DNA of 48,489 nucleotides from Gammaproteobacteria bacterium. Lineage in GTDB: Bacteria; Pseudomonadota; Gammaproteobacteria; 21-64-14. The translations under genes were made by a program, and so were the position numbers. The stretch lies in the NCBI GenBank assembly GCA_027013145.1, contig JALUXX010000047.1:1-48489 (forward strand), written 5' to 3'. This document shows, one piece after another, positions 16,258-25,367 of this stretch. Below the pieces are notes generated by a model. It was not told the origin of the DNA. It searched no databases and worked only from the letters and a program-made list of their open reading frames with translations. Position 1 is the first letter of the stretch, and each line of letters opens with the position of its first letter.

Positions 16258-17754
16258 TCAGGACGCCGTCGGCTCCGAGACGTCCGGGCCCGCTACCGCG
16301 CGCCGGGCCGCGTCGTCGGCCTCGCCGTGGCCGTTGCCGCCGTTGCCGCCGTTGCCGCCGTTGCCCGCGGAGTAGGTCTCGTCGAGTTCGATGCGATTGC
16401 GCCCGAGGCGCTTGGCGCGATAGAGCGCATTGTCGGCCCGTTCGATCAGGGCGCTCGGGGTCTCCCCCGGCTGGTAGAGCGCCAGACCCGCGGAGAAGGT
16501 CGGGAGCTGGCGCACCGCACCGTTGAACTGATAGCAGGCCTCGCCGGCGCGCTTCTTCACCTTGTTCAAGGCACGCAGCGCACCGTTGCGCTCGGTGTTG
16601 GGCAACAGCACCGCGAATTCCTCGCCGCCGTAGCGCGCCACCAGGTCGTGATGGCGGAACAGCGAAAGCACGCTCTTGGCGTAGGTCCGCAGGACCTCGT
16701 CGCCCGCGGGATGTCCGTGTTTGTCGTTGATGTCCTTGAAGTTGTCGAGGTCGAGCAGCGCCAGGGACAGCGGCGAGCCGTAACGCTGCACGCGGCTGAC
16801 CTCCTCCTCGAGACGACGCAGGAAGGCGCGGCGGTTGGGCAGACCGGTCAGCTCGTCGGTGAGGCTGAGCAGGCGCACGCGCGTGAGCTCGTCGCTGAGC
16901 TGCTGGCTGCCCGACTCGACGAGCTGGAGGTAATTGTGGGTGTTGTCGAGCTTGTCCGCGAGAACCCGATGCCCGTGGAGCAGCTTCTCGATCTCGCGGA
17001 TCAGGGTCTGGCGCAATTGCTCGACCTGCGCCCCTTCACGCACCTGCTGCAACTCGCCCGCCACGACCTCGAGCAGGACGCCGAACTCCGCGTTCTGCGC
17101 GATCGTCTCCATGATCTGGTGCGCGAGGGTGGTCTGCATATGCTGGATGTCGCGGCTCTTCTCGTCGAGATAGGAGCGAAACGCCGCATTGACACGCTGG
17201 TCGTCGCCCCGCTCTCCCTCCCCTGCGGCGCTTGCGGCGTGCGCCTCCCCGCCGCGGATCGGCGGCGGGGGCGGGGGCGGGGCCTGCGCCGCGGCCTCGG
17301 CGCCGACATCACCGCGCGGGGCCGCGGGAACCATCCCCAACGCATCGCACAACGGGGCGAAGGCGGCCCGGAACGCCTCCGCACCGGCATCCGGTGACTG
17401 CGCGAGCTGCGCCGCCTGACGCTCGACGAGTTCGCGCACCGCCGCCAGGTCCGAGGGGGTGAGCGGCGGTTGCAGACACTTGCGTAGCAGCCGGGCCTCG
17501 AGCACTGCCGGCGACCCCGGCTCCAGGCGACTGGCGTAGGCATCCAGGAGCGCGCCGACCACGCCCGCATACAGCTCCTGGGTCTCGGTGTGCTCCACCT
17601 CGGCGTCGGTCAGGACGCGCCGGACCTGGCGCAGAATCAGCGCCCCCGCCCCGGACTGCTCCAACTCTTCGAGCAGCCGCAGTACCTTCCGGGAAGAAGA
17701 GGTCAGGTGATACGCATTCGGTTCCGCATCGACCGCCATCCAGCCCTCACCCAC
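16258..17754 (-). CDS. Soluble diguanylate cyclase (GGEEF)
   Basis: 498 residues from a GTG at 17754 preceded by GGAGG at six bases (ATG at 17739 is the alternative). Residues 1-320 are helical, with a Pro-rich linker of seven or eight prolines near 160 and a coiled coil before the GGDEF domain. The cyclase domain has DLDNFKDINDKHGH, the active variant G376-G-E-E-F380 and an intact inhibitory site RHHD nine residues upstream. No membrane segment is seen, so it is probably cytoplasmic. The C-terminus carries a Gly-Asn repeat encoded by four 9-base units. The ligand of the N-terminal region is unknown. Confidence 0.9.
   Translation of the reverse strand: MGEGWMAVDAEPNAYHLTSSSRKVLRLLEELEQSGAGALILRQVRRVLTDAEVEHTETQELYAGVVGALLDAYASRLEPGSPAVLEARLLRKCLQPPLTPSDLAAVRELVERQAAQLAQSPDAGAEAFRAAFAPLCDALGMVPAAPRGDVGAEAAAQAPPPPPPPIRGGEAHAASAAGEGERGDDQRVNAAFRSYLDEKSRDIQHMQTTLAHQIMETIAQNAEFGVLLEVVAGELQQVREGAQVEQLRQTLIREIEKLLHGHRVLADKLDNTHNYLQLVESGSQQLSDELTRVRLLSLTDELTGLPNRRAFLRRLEEEVSRVQRYGSPLSLALLDLDNFKDINDKHGHPAGDEVLRTYAKSVLSLFRHHDLVARYGGEEFAVLLPNTERNGALRALNKVKKRAGEACYQFNGAVRQLPTFSAGLALYQPGETPSALIERADNALYRAKRLGRNRIELDETYSAGNGGNGGNGGNGHGEADDAARRAVAGPDVSEPTAS
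16331..16366. repeat. Four tandem 9-base units in the cyclase gene
   Basis: CCGTTGCCG is repeated four times in tandem (the last unit ends CCC). On the minus strand it encodes (G-N-G) units after the GGEEF domain. As the unit is a multiple of three, slippage would change length without breaking the frame. Confidence 0.8.
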
Positions 17755-18214
17755 AACCTCCGCTGTCGTTCTTAAAAAATCATTAATTTCAATCGATTGT
17801 TATAGCGAGGCCGGCTGCGCGCCCCGCGCACGCATCCACCCCTCGGGACCGCCCGCAAGGCCCCTCCGACGTCGAAGGGAATGTAACCCGGGCCGGGGTA
17901 AAGAACAAACGCGCGCGCCCCCGAGAGGCGGATGCGTGCGCGGAGGCACGCAATAGGGAACCAAGATCCGGCCCACCCCGGCGCCCGTTACCCCACGATT
18001 GTTGCCGAAATTTCAAGGACCTGGTTGCCGGATCCGAGGTCGGGCCGGTTTCTCGCGGCGAAAAGCCGGCGCATTACGGACAATTGCTTACAGAATAAGC
18101 GTCGACGTCCTACAAAAAGATGCACTGGTTACGGACGAAGCGCCCCCCGCCCGGCCCGCTGACGGTGGCGACGAGTGCCGGAAATCCGGCGATGCCGGCC
18201 GTGGCGCCTGCGGA
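17755..18214. other. Intergenic region with cyclase promoter, no gene seen
   Basis: 460 bases without a convincing gene on either strand. The first 60 bases are strikingly AT-rich for this genome and include a perfect 10-base palindrome CAATCGATTG at 17790-17799. They should hold the promoter of the cyclase that starts at 17754; TATAAC on the minus strand just upstream of the palindrome is a possible -10 box. The 18020-18130 part is also less GC-rich but matches nothing I know. A small hairpin (GCCGG-AAAT-CCGGC, near 18177-18190) could end the HDOD gene's transcript. Confidence 0.4.
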
Positions 18215-19651
18215 TCAGGCGGCGAGGTGGCTCGCCAGGGCGTCGAGCGCCTCGCCGCCGGCCATCAAGGCCTCGAGGGTCTCTTCGGCACGCTCAGGAT
18301 CCAAACCGAGTCGCGCCCACAACGCCTCCGGCACGGGTTCCTGGACCTCGTCGCCGATTCCATGTCGGCGCAACAGGCGGTTGGCGACGAGGACCAGGCC
18401 GGGGTAGAAGGCGTGATTCCCATCGTAGTCGGCGTTGTGGTGCTCGCACACGGTGACGGTCACCTCGTCGGGGAGCCGCCAGGAATGCGTCAGCCAGGCA
18501 CCGATACTGGGGTGGCCGAGGCACAGCACGTCCCGCGCCTGACCCATGCACAGGACACGCCGCTCGATCGCCGTCACCGCAACCTTCGGGTTAGCGGCGA
18601 CGAGCTTGTTGAGGAGAAAGAACTCGGGCTGGAACAAGTGCCCCATCAGGAGGAAGCCGAAGTTGTGCAGGAGCCCCGCGAGATAGGCGATACCCGGCCG
18701 CGGCCGCGAGCCCGCCGGCATCAGCTTGGCCAGCGCCTGCACCAGCGCCGCGCAGTAGGCGGAGTGCCGCCAGAAGGCGCGCATACCGAGCGGTCCGTCG
18801 GGGGGATTGCGGAAGGCGCGGCCCGCGGCCAGGCCCATGGCCATGCCGGCGACCATATCGAAACCGAGGACCCGGGAGATCGCATCGCGGATCGAATCGA
18901 TCCGGCCGCGGTAACCGAAGAACGGGGAACTCGCGTAGCGGATCACCTGGGCCGCCAGGCTCGGGTCGAGTTCCACCACCGCCGCGAGGTCCTCCGCGCT
19001 CGCCGCAGGGTCCGCGCGCAGCCGCAGGATCCGTTGCGCCACGGCCGGCATCGGCGGCAGCTCGTAGAGTTCCTCGATGTGCCGACGCACCTCGGGGGCC
19101 GGCGTGAAGGAGGCCACCATGGCGTCGAGATCGACCCCGTCGGGGACGTTCAGATCCACAGTCTCCGCCCGCGGCAGCTCGGATGCGGCCCGCGCGAAGG
19201 GCACGACGCGCGCGCCGGACTGCAGGCGCCGGAATCCGCTGCGCCGCACCTGTACCAAGGTCCCGCGCGCCCCGGGTTCGAAACAGAGTTCTTCCGGCTC
19301 GTAGACGCTGGGATCGAGCACCGTCTCGATTCCGTAGGCGGCGCCCAGCGGCGGTACCGTCCCGGGCTCGCAGTCGGGGAAGACCGCCGCCGCCTCCTCC
19401 GGACGCGCCGGGACCGTCCGCCGGCCGAGGGCCTGCTCGAGCGCCCGAAAGTCGATCAGGTGACTCAAGGGCAGTACGGCGAGGAGGAGACCGCGACCGT
19501 CCTTCAGCAGAACGGCGCGCACGAGCCGCGCCGGGGAGACCCCGCAGGCCCGCGCCGCCTCCTCCAGGCTGTCGGTCTCGATGTGACCGCGCAGCTCGTA
19601 GGCGACGTCAGCGTTCGTCAGGGCCTGTTCGATCCTCGCGGCAACGGACAC
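18215..19651 (-). CDS. YbaK-type domain fused to HDOD signalling domain
   Basis: 478 residues. Residues 5-155 resemble the YbaK/ProX aminoacyl-tRNA deacylase fold (RAVLLKDGRG, FPDCEPGTVPPLG, a family-like Gly-rich turn). Residues 190-400 are an HDOD domain (LPPMPAVAQRIL, DPSLAAQVIRYASSPFFG, YLAGLLHNFGFLLM). HDOD domains are regulatory relatives of HD phosphohydrolases, common in c-di-GMP and motility signalling. Whether the N-terminal part still edits mischarged tRNA or merely binds a ligand is unknown. The start is GTG at 19651. It lies 174 bases after the VWA gene; the gap contains a small inverted repeat CGGCGG-AGA-CCGCCG. Confidence 0.8.
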   Translation of the reverse strand: MSVAARIEQALTNADVAYELRGHIETDSLEEAARACGVSPARLVRAVLLKDGRGLLLAVLPLSHLIDFRALEQALGRRTVPARPEEAAAVFPDCEPGTVPPLGAAYGIETVLDPSVYEPEELCFEPGARGTLVQVRRSGFRRLQSGARVVPFARAASELPRAETVDLNVPDGVDLDAMVASFTPAPEVRRHIEELYELPPMPAVAQRILRLRADPAASAEDLAAVVELDPSLAAQVIRYASSPFFGYRGRIDSIRDAISRVLGFDMVAGMAMGLAAGRAFRNPPDGPLGMRAFWRHSAYCAALVQALAKLMPAGSRPRPGIAYLAGLLHNFGFLLMGHLFQPEFFLLNKLVAANPKVAVTAIERRVLCMGQARDVLCLGHPSIGAWLTHSWRLPDEVTVTVCEHHNADYDGNHAFYPGLVLVANRLLRRHGIGDEVQEPVPEALWARLGLDPERAEETLEALMAGGEALDALASHLAA

Positions 19652-19825
19652 TGGGCTCTTCCCCGACCGGCGGTTCGATGACTGTAGCGGATCCGTGGGC
19701 CGGCGACCGTGTCTGGCTCACAGAACCGGCGGCGGAGACCGCCGTGGCCCAGGCATAGCGGCGGCGGCGTCGATTTCTGAAGTCGCGCCGGGCCGCGCGC
19801 CCCGGCCAGAACGCGGGAACGCGAC

Positions 19826-21055
19826 TCAGTTGAGCTGGATGCGCCGTCCCCAGGGGACCTCGGCCTTGCCTTTCACCAGCCACAGCACCGGGTACGGAGG
19901 CGGCCGGCGGGGAAACTCGCCGCGCCCGTCGGTGAAGTAGAGCAGCAGATCCGGCTGCAGCCCGGTGCGCTCCACCCACTCGAAGACCGGCGCGAAGCGC
20001 GTACCCCCGCCGCCGGTGAAGCGCCGCGGCAGGGTGAAGGTCTCCCACGGCTCGTAGATCCATGGGCCGTCCGGGACGAGCGCGGCGTCGCAGGCGTGGA
20101 GGGTGACGCGCGCACGGATCTGGCCCTTGATGGCGTCGACCTCGGCGAGGAAGCCGCGCAGCTCCTCGTCGCGGACCGACCCGCTGACGTCCAGGGCCAC
20201 GATCAGGTCGACCTGGCCGCTGCGCAGGCTCGGCAGGATCGCCGCCCCCTCCCGGCGCGAGGGGCGCGTATAGCGGTAGTCCTCGCGCGCGGTCTCGCTC
20301 AGATAGCGCGCGAGCAGCATGCGCCAGGGGAGCTGCGGGGCCAGCAGCCGGTCGACCAGCCGCGCCATCGACCCCGAGAGCTTGCCGGCCTGCAGGGCCT
20401 GCTGCGCCGCGCCGGCGAGGCGCTGGCGCCACTGGTCGGCGAGGCGCTCGCGTTCGGCCGCATCGAGCGGCGGGGGCTGCGGCGCGCCGCGCCCGGCCTC
20501 GCCCTGCGCCTGCGTTTCCGTCTCCCCCTGCGCATCGGGCGATCCGGAACCCGGCGCCGGGCCCGGCCCGCGTCCGCGTGCCGGCGGCGTCTCGGCCGGG
20601 CGCTCGTCGTAGAGGTGGCGGTCGAGCGGGTCGTCGTCGAAGTCGTCCTCGCGGATGAGGGGGTAGATCTCCTCCGCGCTCATGCCCTCGAACTGCACGT
20701 CGGCGAGCGCGCCCGGCGGCGGGCGCAGCCCGTCATGGGCGAGCAGCGGATTGACGGCGAGGTCGCAGGCCAGGTCCCAGCGCCGCTGCACCCGGTGCTG
20801 GCGACGTGCGAAGTGCGCGAGCGCGCAGTGCAGGGCCTCGTGCGCGAGCACGAACTGCGTCTGCTCCAGATTGAGTCCGGCGATGTAGTCAGCGTTGTAG
20901 TAGACTGCGCGCGCGTCCGTGGCGATCGTCGCACACCAGTCGGGCGCCGCACGGACCATCGGCAGCCGCAACACCAGCGCACCGAGGAACGGGCGCTCCA
21001 GGATCAGGCGAGTGCGCGCCGCGCTCAGCTTCGTATCGATCTCGTCTTCGGCCAT
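19826..21055 (-). CDS. VWA-like metallopeptidase-type protein, MoxR partner
   Basis: 409 residues. The N-terminal half has a zinc-protease-like motif H72-E-A-L-H76 in a helix (QFVLAHEALHCALAHF). An acidic/Gly-Pro-rich linker follows (about 140-195). The C-terminal half is a von Willebrand A-like domain with metal site D289-V-S-G-S. This architecture (DUF2201 type) is regularly paired with a MoxR AAA+ ATPase, as here, 22 bases upstream on the same strand. MoxR-VWA pairs act as chaperones for assembling metal centres or complexes. No substrate gene is adjacent, so the client is unknown. Confidence 0.85.
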   Translation of the reverse strand: MAEDEIDTKLSAARTRLILERPFLGALVLRLPMVRAAPDWCATIATDARAVYYNADYIAGLNLEQTQFVLAHEALHCALAHFARRQHRVQRRWDLACDLAVNPLLAHDGLRPPPGALADVQFEGMSAEEIYPLIREDDFDDDPLDRHLYDERPAETPPARGRGPGPAPGSGSPDAQGETETQAQGEAGRGAPQPPPLDAAERERLADQWRQRLAGAAQQALQAGKLSGSMARLVDRLLAPQLPWRMLLARYLSETAREDYRYTRPSRREGAAILPSLRSGQVDLIVALDVSGSVRDEELRGFLAEVDAIKGQIRARVTLHACDAALVPDGPWIYEPWETFTLPRRFTGGGGTRFAPVFEWVERTGLQPDLLLYFTDGRGEFPRRPPPYPVLWLVKGKAEVPWGRRIQLN

Positions 21056-21077
21056 GGACCGCGTCCGATGCCGCCGC

Positions 21078-22124
21078 TCACAGGTCGAAGAGCATCACGT
21101 CGGCCACCGCCTTGGCCCAGTTCGAGAACTGCGGGACCGCAAACAGCTCCTCGCCGATCGCACGGTGCATGTCCGAGACCAGCATCACCCCGATCTCGCG
21201 CTGCGGGAAACGCCCGGCGTAGTCGAGGATGTGTCCGTAGACCGGCGTCGCGTCTGTGTCTCCGCGCGCGCGTGCGGCGCGCCCGACCAGCGCCGAGGCC
21301 ACCGCATACTGCAGATCGAGTTCTTCCGGTACTTCGACAGCCTCGCCGCGCAGGATCGCCTCGACGTCGGGGAGGCGATCGAGATTGCGCACGAACGCCG
21401 CCAGCTCCACCCCCGCCGCGGGTCCGACGCACGCCTGCAACGCCTCGCCGAGCAGGTCGGCGTGGTCGTCGAATTTCTGCAGCGCCCGGTGGGCGAACTC
21501 CCAGGAGCGCGGCGAGGGAAAGGCCATGGCGTTGTGCGCCGGATCGAAGTCGAACAGCAACTCCGGACGGAAGCGCAGAAACGCGATCAGGCGCTCGTCG
21601 ATCGCGTTGCGGTGGGCCCACGCCACCCAGTCGTCGAGGTTCACCTCGAGTTCGAAATGGGAGAAGCGGTTGGCGAGCGGCGCCGGCATGGTATAGGTCA
21701 CGCCGCGGTCGCCTTGGCGGTTGCCGGCGGCGAAGATCGCCCAGCCCGGGGGAATCGCGTAGGCGCCGAGGCTGCGATCGAGGATGAGCTGATAGGCCGC
21801 CGCCGAAACGCTCGGCGCAGCCGAGGTGATCTCGTCCAGGAACAGGATGCCGTGGGCGCCGTGACGCTCGGCGTCGGGCAGCAGGCCCGGCACCGCCCAC
21901 TCCACGGTGTCGCCGACCCGGAACGGGATCCCGCGCAGGTCGCTCGGCTCCATCTGCGAGAGCCGCACGTCGATCATCGGCACCCGGTGGTGGGCGGCGA
22001 CCTGGGCGACGATCTGCGACTTGCCGATCCCGGGCGGTCCCCACACCATGACCGGGGTGTGCTGCCCTTCGCGGGCGCTGAGGAATTCGCGTTCCAGGAC
22101 GGCGCGCAGATGTGACGGTCTCAT
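21078..22124 (-). CDS. MoxR-family AAA+ ATPase
   Basis: 348 residues. Walker A G29-P-P-G-I-G-K-S36, Walker B GILFLDEI, a sensor-1 region [11 protein letters not shown] and an arginine-finger region PLANRF identify a MoxR/RavA-clade AAA+ ATPase. It precedes and probably drives the VWA-HEXXH protein. Start ATG at 22124 follows GGAGGAGGC. The 205-base gap to the divergent trpB2 (22125-22329) must contain both promoters; I can name no clear box. Confidence 0.9.
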   Translation of the reverse strand: MRPSHLRAVLEREFLSAREGQHTPVMVWGPPGIGKSQIVAQVAAHHRVPMIDVRLSQMEPSDLRGIPFRVGDTVEWAVPGLLPDAERHGAHGILFLDEITSAAPSVSAAAYQLILDRSLGAYAIPPGWAIFAAGNRQGDRGVTYTMPAPLANRFSHFELEVNLDDWVAWAHRNAIDERLIAFLRFRPELLFDFDPAHNAMAFPSPRSWEFAHRALQKFDDHADLLGEALQACVGPAAGVELAAFVRNLDRLPDVEAILRGEAVEVPEELDLQYAVASALVGRAARARGDTDATPVYGHILDYAGRFPQREIGVMLVSDMHRAIGEELFAVPQFSNWAKAVADVMLFDL

Positions 22125-22329
22125 GCCTCCTCCAGGGGGTCGCCGCGGCCGCCGGCGCCGGCCGCGCGAGGTTCGGGCGACCGGGGCGGTGTGGATTCGG
22201 TTCGGGCCGCGGCGGGCGTCGGATAGCTTACCAGACCCGCCCCGGCCGCGGGGGCCGCGGGCGCTTGCACCTTGCAAATACAGGGAAATTGCCGGACCAT
22301 CGGCGCGATCCGCGCGTGAGGAGCAAGCC

Positions 22330-23682
22330 ATGTCCGATACCAAGATCCTGCTCGAAGAGTCGGCGATCCCCACCCACTGGTACAACGTCATCGCCGATCT
22401 GCCCTCCCCCCCGGACCCCCCGCTGGGCCCCGACGGGCGGCCCGTCTCCCCCGCGGCGCTCGGCGCGATCTTCCCGCCGGCGCTGATCGAGCAGGAGGTC
22501 TCGACCGAGCGCTGGATCCCCATCCCCGAACCGATCCGCGAAATCTACCGGCTGTGGCGCCCGAGCCCGCTCTATCGCGCCCGCCGCCTCGAGGAGGCGC
22601 TGGCCACCCCGGCGCACATCTACTACAAGTACGAGGGCGTGAGCCCCGCGGGCTCGCACAAACCCAACACCGCGGTGGCGCAGGCCTGGTACAACCGCGA
22701 GGCGGGCATCACCCGTCTGAGCACCGAGACCGGGGCCGGCCAATGGGGCTCCGCGCTGGCGCTGGCCGGACAACTGCTCGGCCTGCACGTGCGCGTCTAC
22801 ATGGTCAAGGTGAGCTACCACCAGAAACCCTACCGCCGCTCGATGATGCAGACCTGGGGGGCCGAGGTGGTGGCGAGCCCGAGCGAGCGGACCGAATCCG
22901 GGCGCAGGATCCTCGCCGGCGACCCCGACTCGCCCGGCTCGCTCGGAATCGCCATCTCGGAGGCGGTCGAAGAGGCCGCCTCGCGCGCGGACACCAATTA
23001 CGCGCTCGGCTCCGTGCTCAATCATGTCCTGCTGCACCAGACGGTCATCGGCCTCGAGGCGCGCGAGCAGATGGCGCGCGCCGGGGAGTACCCGGACGTG
23101 GTCTTCGCACCCTGCGGCGGCGGATCCAATTTCGGCGGCATCGCGTTCCCGTTCTTCGCCGACAAGGCCGCGGGACGCGAGGTGCGCCTGGTGGCGGTGG
23201 AGCCGACCTCCTGTCCGACCCTGACGCGCGGTACCTACACCTACGACTTCGGCGACGCCGTCGGGCTCACGCCCCTGATGCGCATGTACACGCTCGGTCA
23301 CGATTTCGTACCGCCGGGCATCCACGCCGGCGGGCTGCGCTACCACGGCGACTCGCCGCTCGTGTGCCAGCTCCACCACGAAGGACTCGTCGAGGCGGTG
23401 GCGGTCCCGCAGGTGGCCACCTTCGAGGCGGGGGTGCTGTTCGCCCGCGCCGAGGGGATCATCCCGGCGCCCGAGTCCGCCCATGCCATCCGCGCCGTCG
23501 TCGACGAGGCCCTGCGCTGCCGCGAGAGCGGCGAGCCGCGCACGCTGCTGTTCAACCTGTCGGGGCACGGCCATTTCGACATGGCCGCCTACGACCGCTA
23601 TTTCAACGGCGAACTCGAAGACTACGAATATCCCGAGGAAGCGATCCGGGCGGCGCTGGAGCGGCTGCCGAAGGTCGGTTGA
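22330..23682 (+). CDS. trpB2: TrpB2-type tryptophan synthase beta chain
   Basis: 450 residues. The N-terminus ([15 protein letters not shown]) and length are those of the TrpB2 group rather than the trpA-linked TrpB1. The pyridoxal phosphate Lys is K111 in [20 protein letters not shown] and the phosphate loop CGGGSNFGG follow. It should join indole and serine to form tryptophan. No trpA is nearby, as expected for TrpB2, which may work alone to salvage indole. Start ATG follows GAGGAG. A thioredoxin gene lies 104 bases downstream. Confidence 0.93.
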   Translation: MSDTKILLEESAIPTHWYNVIADLPSPPDPPLGPDGRPVSPAALGAIFPPALIEQEVSTERWIPIPEPIREIYRLWRPSPLYRARRLEEALATPAHIYYKYEGVSPAGSHKPNTAVAQAWYNREAGITRLSTETGAGQWGSALALAGQLLGLHVRVYMVKVSYHQKPYRRSMMQTWGAEVVASPSERTESGRRILAGDPDSPGSLGIAISEAVEEAASRADTNYALGSVLNHVLLHQTVIGLEAREQMARAGEYPDVVFAPCGGGSNFGGIAFPFFADKAAGREVRLVAVEPTSCPTLTRGTYTYDFGDAVGLTPLMRMYTLGHDFVPPGIHAGGLRYHGDSPLVCQLHHEGLVEAVAVPQVATFEAGVLFARAEGIIPAPESAHAIRAVVDEALRCRESGEPRTLLFNLSGHGHFDMAAYDRYFNGELEDYEYPEEAIRAALERLPKVG

Positions 23683-23786
23683 TCCTCCGCCGCAGGGGTC
23701 ATTTGCCGTCTCCTCCCGCGCCGTAGTACGCTGGCCCCCACGTCGTTTTGCGGCCTCCCGGCCGCCCTTTCAGCGAGGAAACACCC

Positions 23787-24176
23787 GTGGCCACCGTCGC
23801 CGTCACCAAGGAAAACTTCGAGGAGCTCATCGACCGAAACGACATGGTCGTGCTCGACTTCTGGGCGCCCTGGTGCGGCCCGTGCCGCTCGTTCGCTCCC
23901 GTGTTCGAAGCCGCCTCCGAGCAGCACCCCGAGGTCGTTTTCGGTAAGGTCAACACCGACGAGGAGCGCGAACTGGCGGGGATGTTCCAGATCCGCTCGA
24001 TCCCCACCCTCACGCTGTTCCGCGAGAAGATCATCCTCTTCTCGCAGCCCGGGATGCTCCCCGCGGCCGCCCTTGAGGACGTGCTCGAAAAGGCCAAGGC
24101 GCTCGACATGGACGAGGTCCGCCGCGAGGTCGCCGCGCAACAGGGCGATTCGGCGGGCGACACGCCCGCCGGGTGA
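23787..24176 (+). CDS. Thioredoxin
   Basis: 129 residues. A single thioredoxin fold with the active site WCGPC in VVLDFWAPWCGPCRSF and the cis-Pro loop IRSIPTLTLF. The tail after residue 105 is acidic and not conserved. It reduces protein disulfides in the cytoplasm. The start is GTG at 23787, with GAGGAAA upstream; no signal peptide is seen. Its position after trpB2 may be an operon, though a separate promoter in the 104-base gap is possible. Confidence 0.9.
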   Translation: MATVAVTKENFEELIDRNDMVVLDFWAPWCGPCRSFAPVFEAASEQHPEVVFGKVNTDEERELAGMFQIRSIPTLTLFREKIILFSQPGMLPAAALEDVLEKAKALDMDEVRREVAAQQGDSAGDTPAG

Positions 24177-24184
24177 GCACCGGG

Positions 24185-24204
24185 CGCCGCGCAAGCGCGC
24201 GGCG
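24185..24204. terminator. Hairpin between convergent thioredoxin and Nudix genes
   Basis: Perfect eight-base stem (CGCCGCGC and GCGCGGCG) with loop AAGC, filling nearly all of the 28 bases between the two stop codons. No T-run, so termination in either direction is inferred from position only. Confidence 0.45.
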
Positions 24205-24648
24205 TCACGATCCGGGCGCGTCCGGGACCGGCAGACGCCCGTCGTCGCGAAAACGCAGGTAGTCCTCCAGGATGCGCGCGTGGTCGAACGCGAGCGGCGG
24301 CAGGCGGGCGGGATCGAATACGCCGCACTCGCGCGCGTCGTCGCCGGCCCTGGGATCGCCGCGCGCCTCGGCGACGTACACCGCACTCACCGTATGGCCG
24401 CGAGGGTCGCGCCGCGGATCGGAATAGCAGCCGAGCAACGCACGCAGACGCACGCTCAGACCGGTCTCCTCCAGGGCCTCGCGCACGGCGGCCGTCTCCA
24501 CGCGCTCGCCAACGTCGACGAACCCGCCGGGCAGGGCCCAGCCGTAGGGGGGGTTGCGCCGGGCGATCAGCACGATGGGCCGGTCGGGGCGATCGACGAG
24601 TTCGATGATCGTATCGGCGGCCAGGTGCGGCGTGACGGGAGCGGGCAT
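24205..24648 (-). CDS. Nudix hydrolase
   Basis: 147 residues. The full Nudix box reads GGFVDVGERVETAAVREALEET, split here only by naming: G-x5-E-x7-R-E-x2-E-E-T-G is intact. The strand before it (NPPYGWALPGGF) is typical of ADP-ribose or NADH pyrophosphatases. It would cleave a nucleoside diphosphate-X compound; the substrate is not set by sequence. ATG at 24648 is chosen; GTG codons further up would overlap more of the gap to the S4 gene. Confidence 0.85.
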   Translation of the reverse strand: MPAPVTPHLAADTIIELVDRPDRPIVLIARRNPPYGWALPGGFVDVGERVETAAVREALEETGLSVRLRALLGCYSDPRRDPRGHTVSAVYVAEARGDPRAGDDARECGVFDPARLPPLAFDHARILEDYLRFRDDGRLPVPDAPGS

Positions 24649-24682
24649 CGGCCTGTCGGCGACGGGGGTGCCGACGGCGGCG

Positions 24683-25117
24683 TCAGCGGCCGCGGCCGAT
24701 GACGCGGAAGAGCCGACGGCGCTGACGTTTGTCCGGGCGATGTTCAGGCGCCGGTGCGGGTCCCTCGGTGCGGCGCGCCGCCGCCACCCGTTCACGCTCC
24801 GCGCGGCTCTCCGGCGTCTCCTCGTAGAGCAACGCCGCCTCGGCGGCGGGCACGCGACGCTTGGTCAGCGCACGGACGACGACGACGTATTCGAACGGAC
24901 CACGGCGGATGTTCAGCCGATCACCGGGATGCAGCTCGCGCGAGGACTTGCTGCGTGCGCCGTTGACCTGGACCTTGCCGCCCGAGACGGCCTGCGCCGC
25001 CAATGCGCGCGTCTTGAAAAAACGCGCGGCCCAGAGCCATTTGTCGATGCGCACGCGATCGGCCGCCGGGGTCTCTCCGGGCGCCGGGCCTGTCGGGATT
25101 TGCGGTTCCGAGTCCAC
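24683..25117 (-). CDS. hslR: Hsp15-like S4 RNA-binding protein
   Basis: 144 residues. An S4 domain (VRIDKWLWAARFFKTRALAA, GGKVQVNG) is followed by a basic tail, the layout of heat-shock protein 15. Hsp15 binds 50S subunits carrying stalled nascent chains and helps recycle them. The GTG at 25117 has GGAG eight bases upstream; longer forms would add only Arg/Pro-rich low-complexity residues. The next 250 bases (25118-25367), up to the permease gene, show no gene. Confidence 0.85.
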   Translation of the reverse strand: MDSEPQIPTGPAPGETPAADRVRIDKWLWAARFFKTRALAAQAVSGGKVQVNGARSKSSRELHPGDRLNIRRGPFEYVVVVRALTKRRVPAAEAALLYEETPESRAERERVAAARRTEGPAPAPEHRPDKRQRRRLFRVIGRGR

Positions 25118-25367
25118 GGGGATCTCTCCGTCGTTGGGGGTACGCCGTCCCTGAAGGCGAGCATGCAACCGGCTCTGCGTACCGTCGAGCCGCGATGGGG
25201 CGGTCCCGAATGCCGCGATCGCGCTTCGCGCCTCGACCCGCCGCCGAACCGAGTCACGGTCCAGTCTAGCACGCGCCTCCGGGGGCGCGCGCGGGAAGGC
25301 GGCACGACGCGCATCGAAGAATGAGACCCCGTCGGCCGGCACCGGTTCCGGTCCGCCGCCGGTATTT

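Noticed and set aside
16331-16366. CRISPR-like repetition
   Set aside because: Units are nine bases with no spacers and lie inside a gene; a simple tandem repeat.
18000-18214. Degenerate gene or IS remnant in the long gap before the HDOD gene
   Set aside because: No frame there shows a recognisable motif and no flanking repeats were found.
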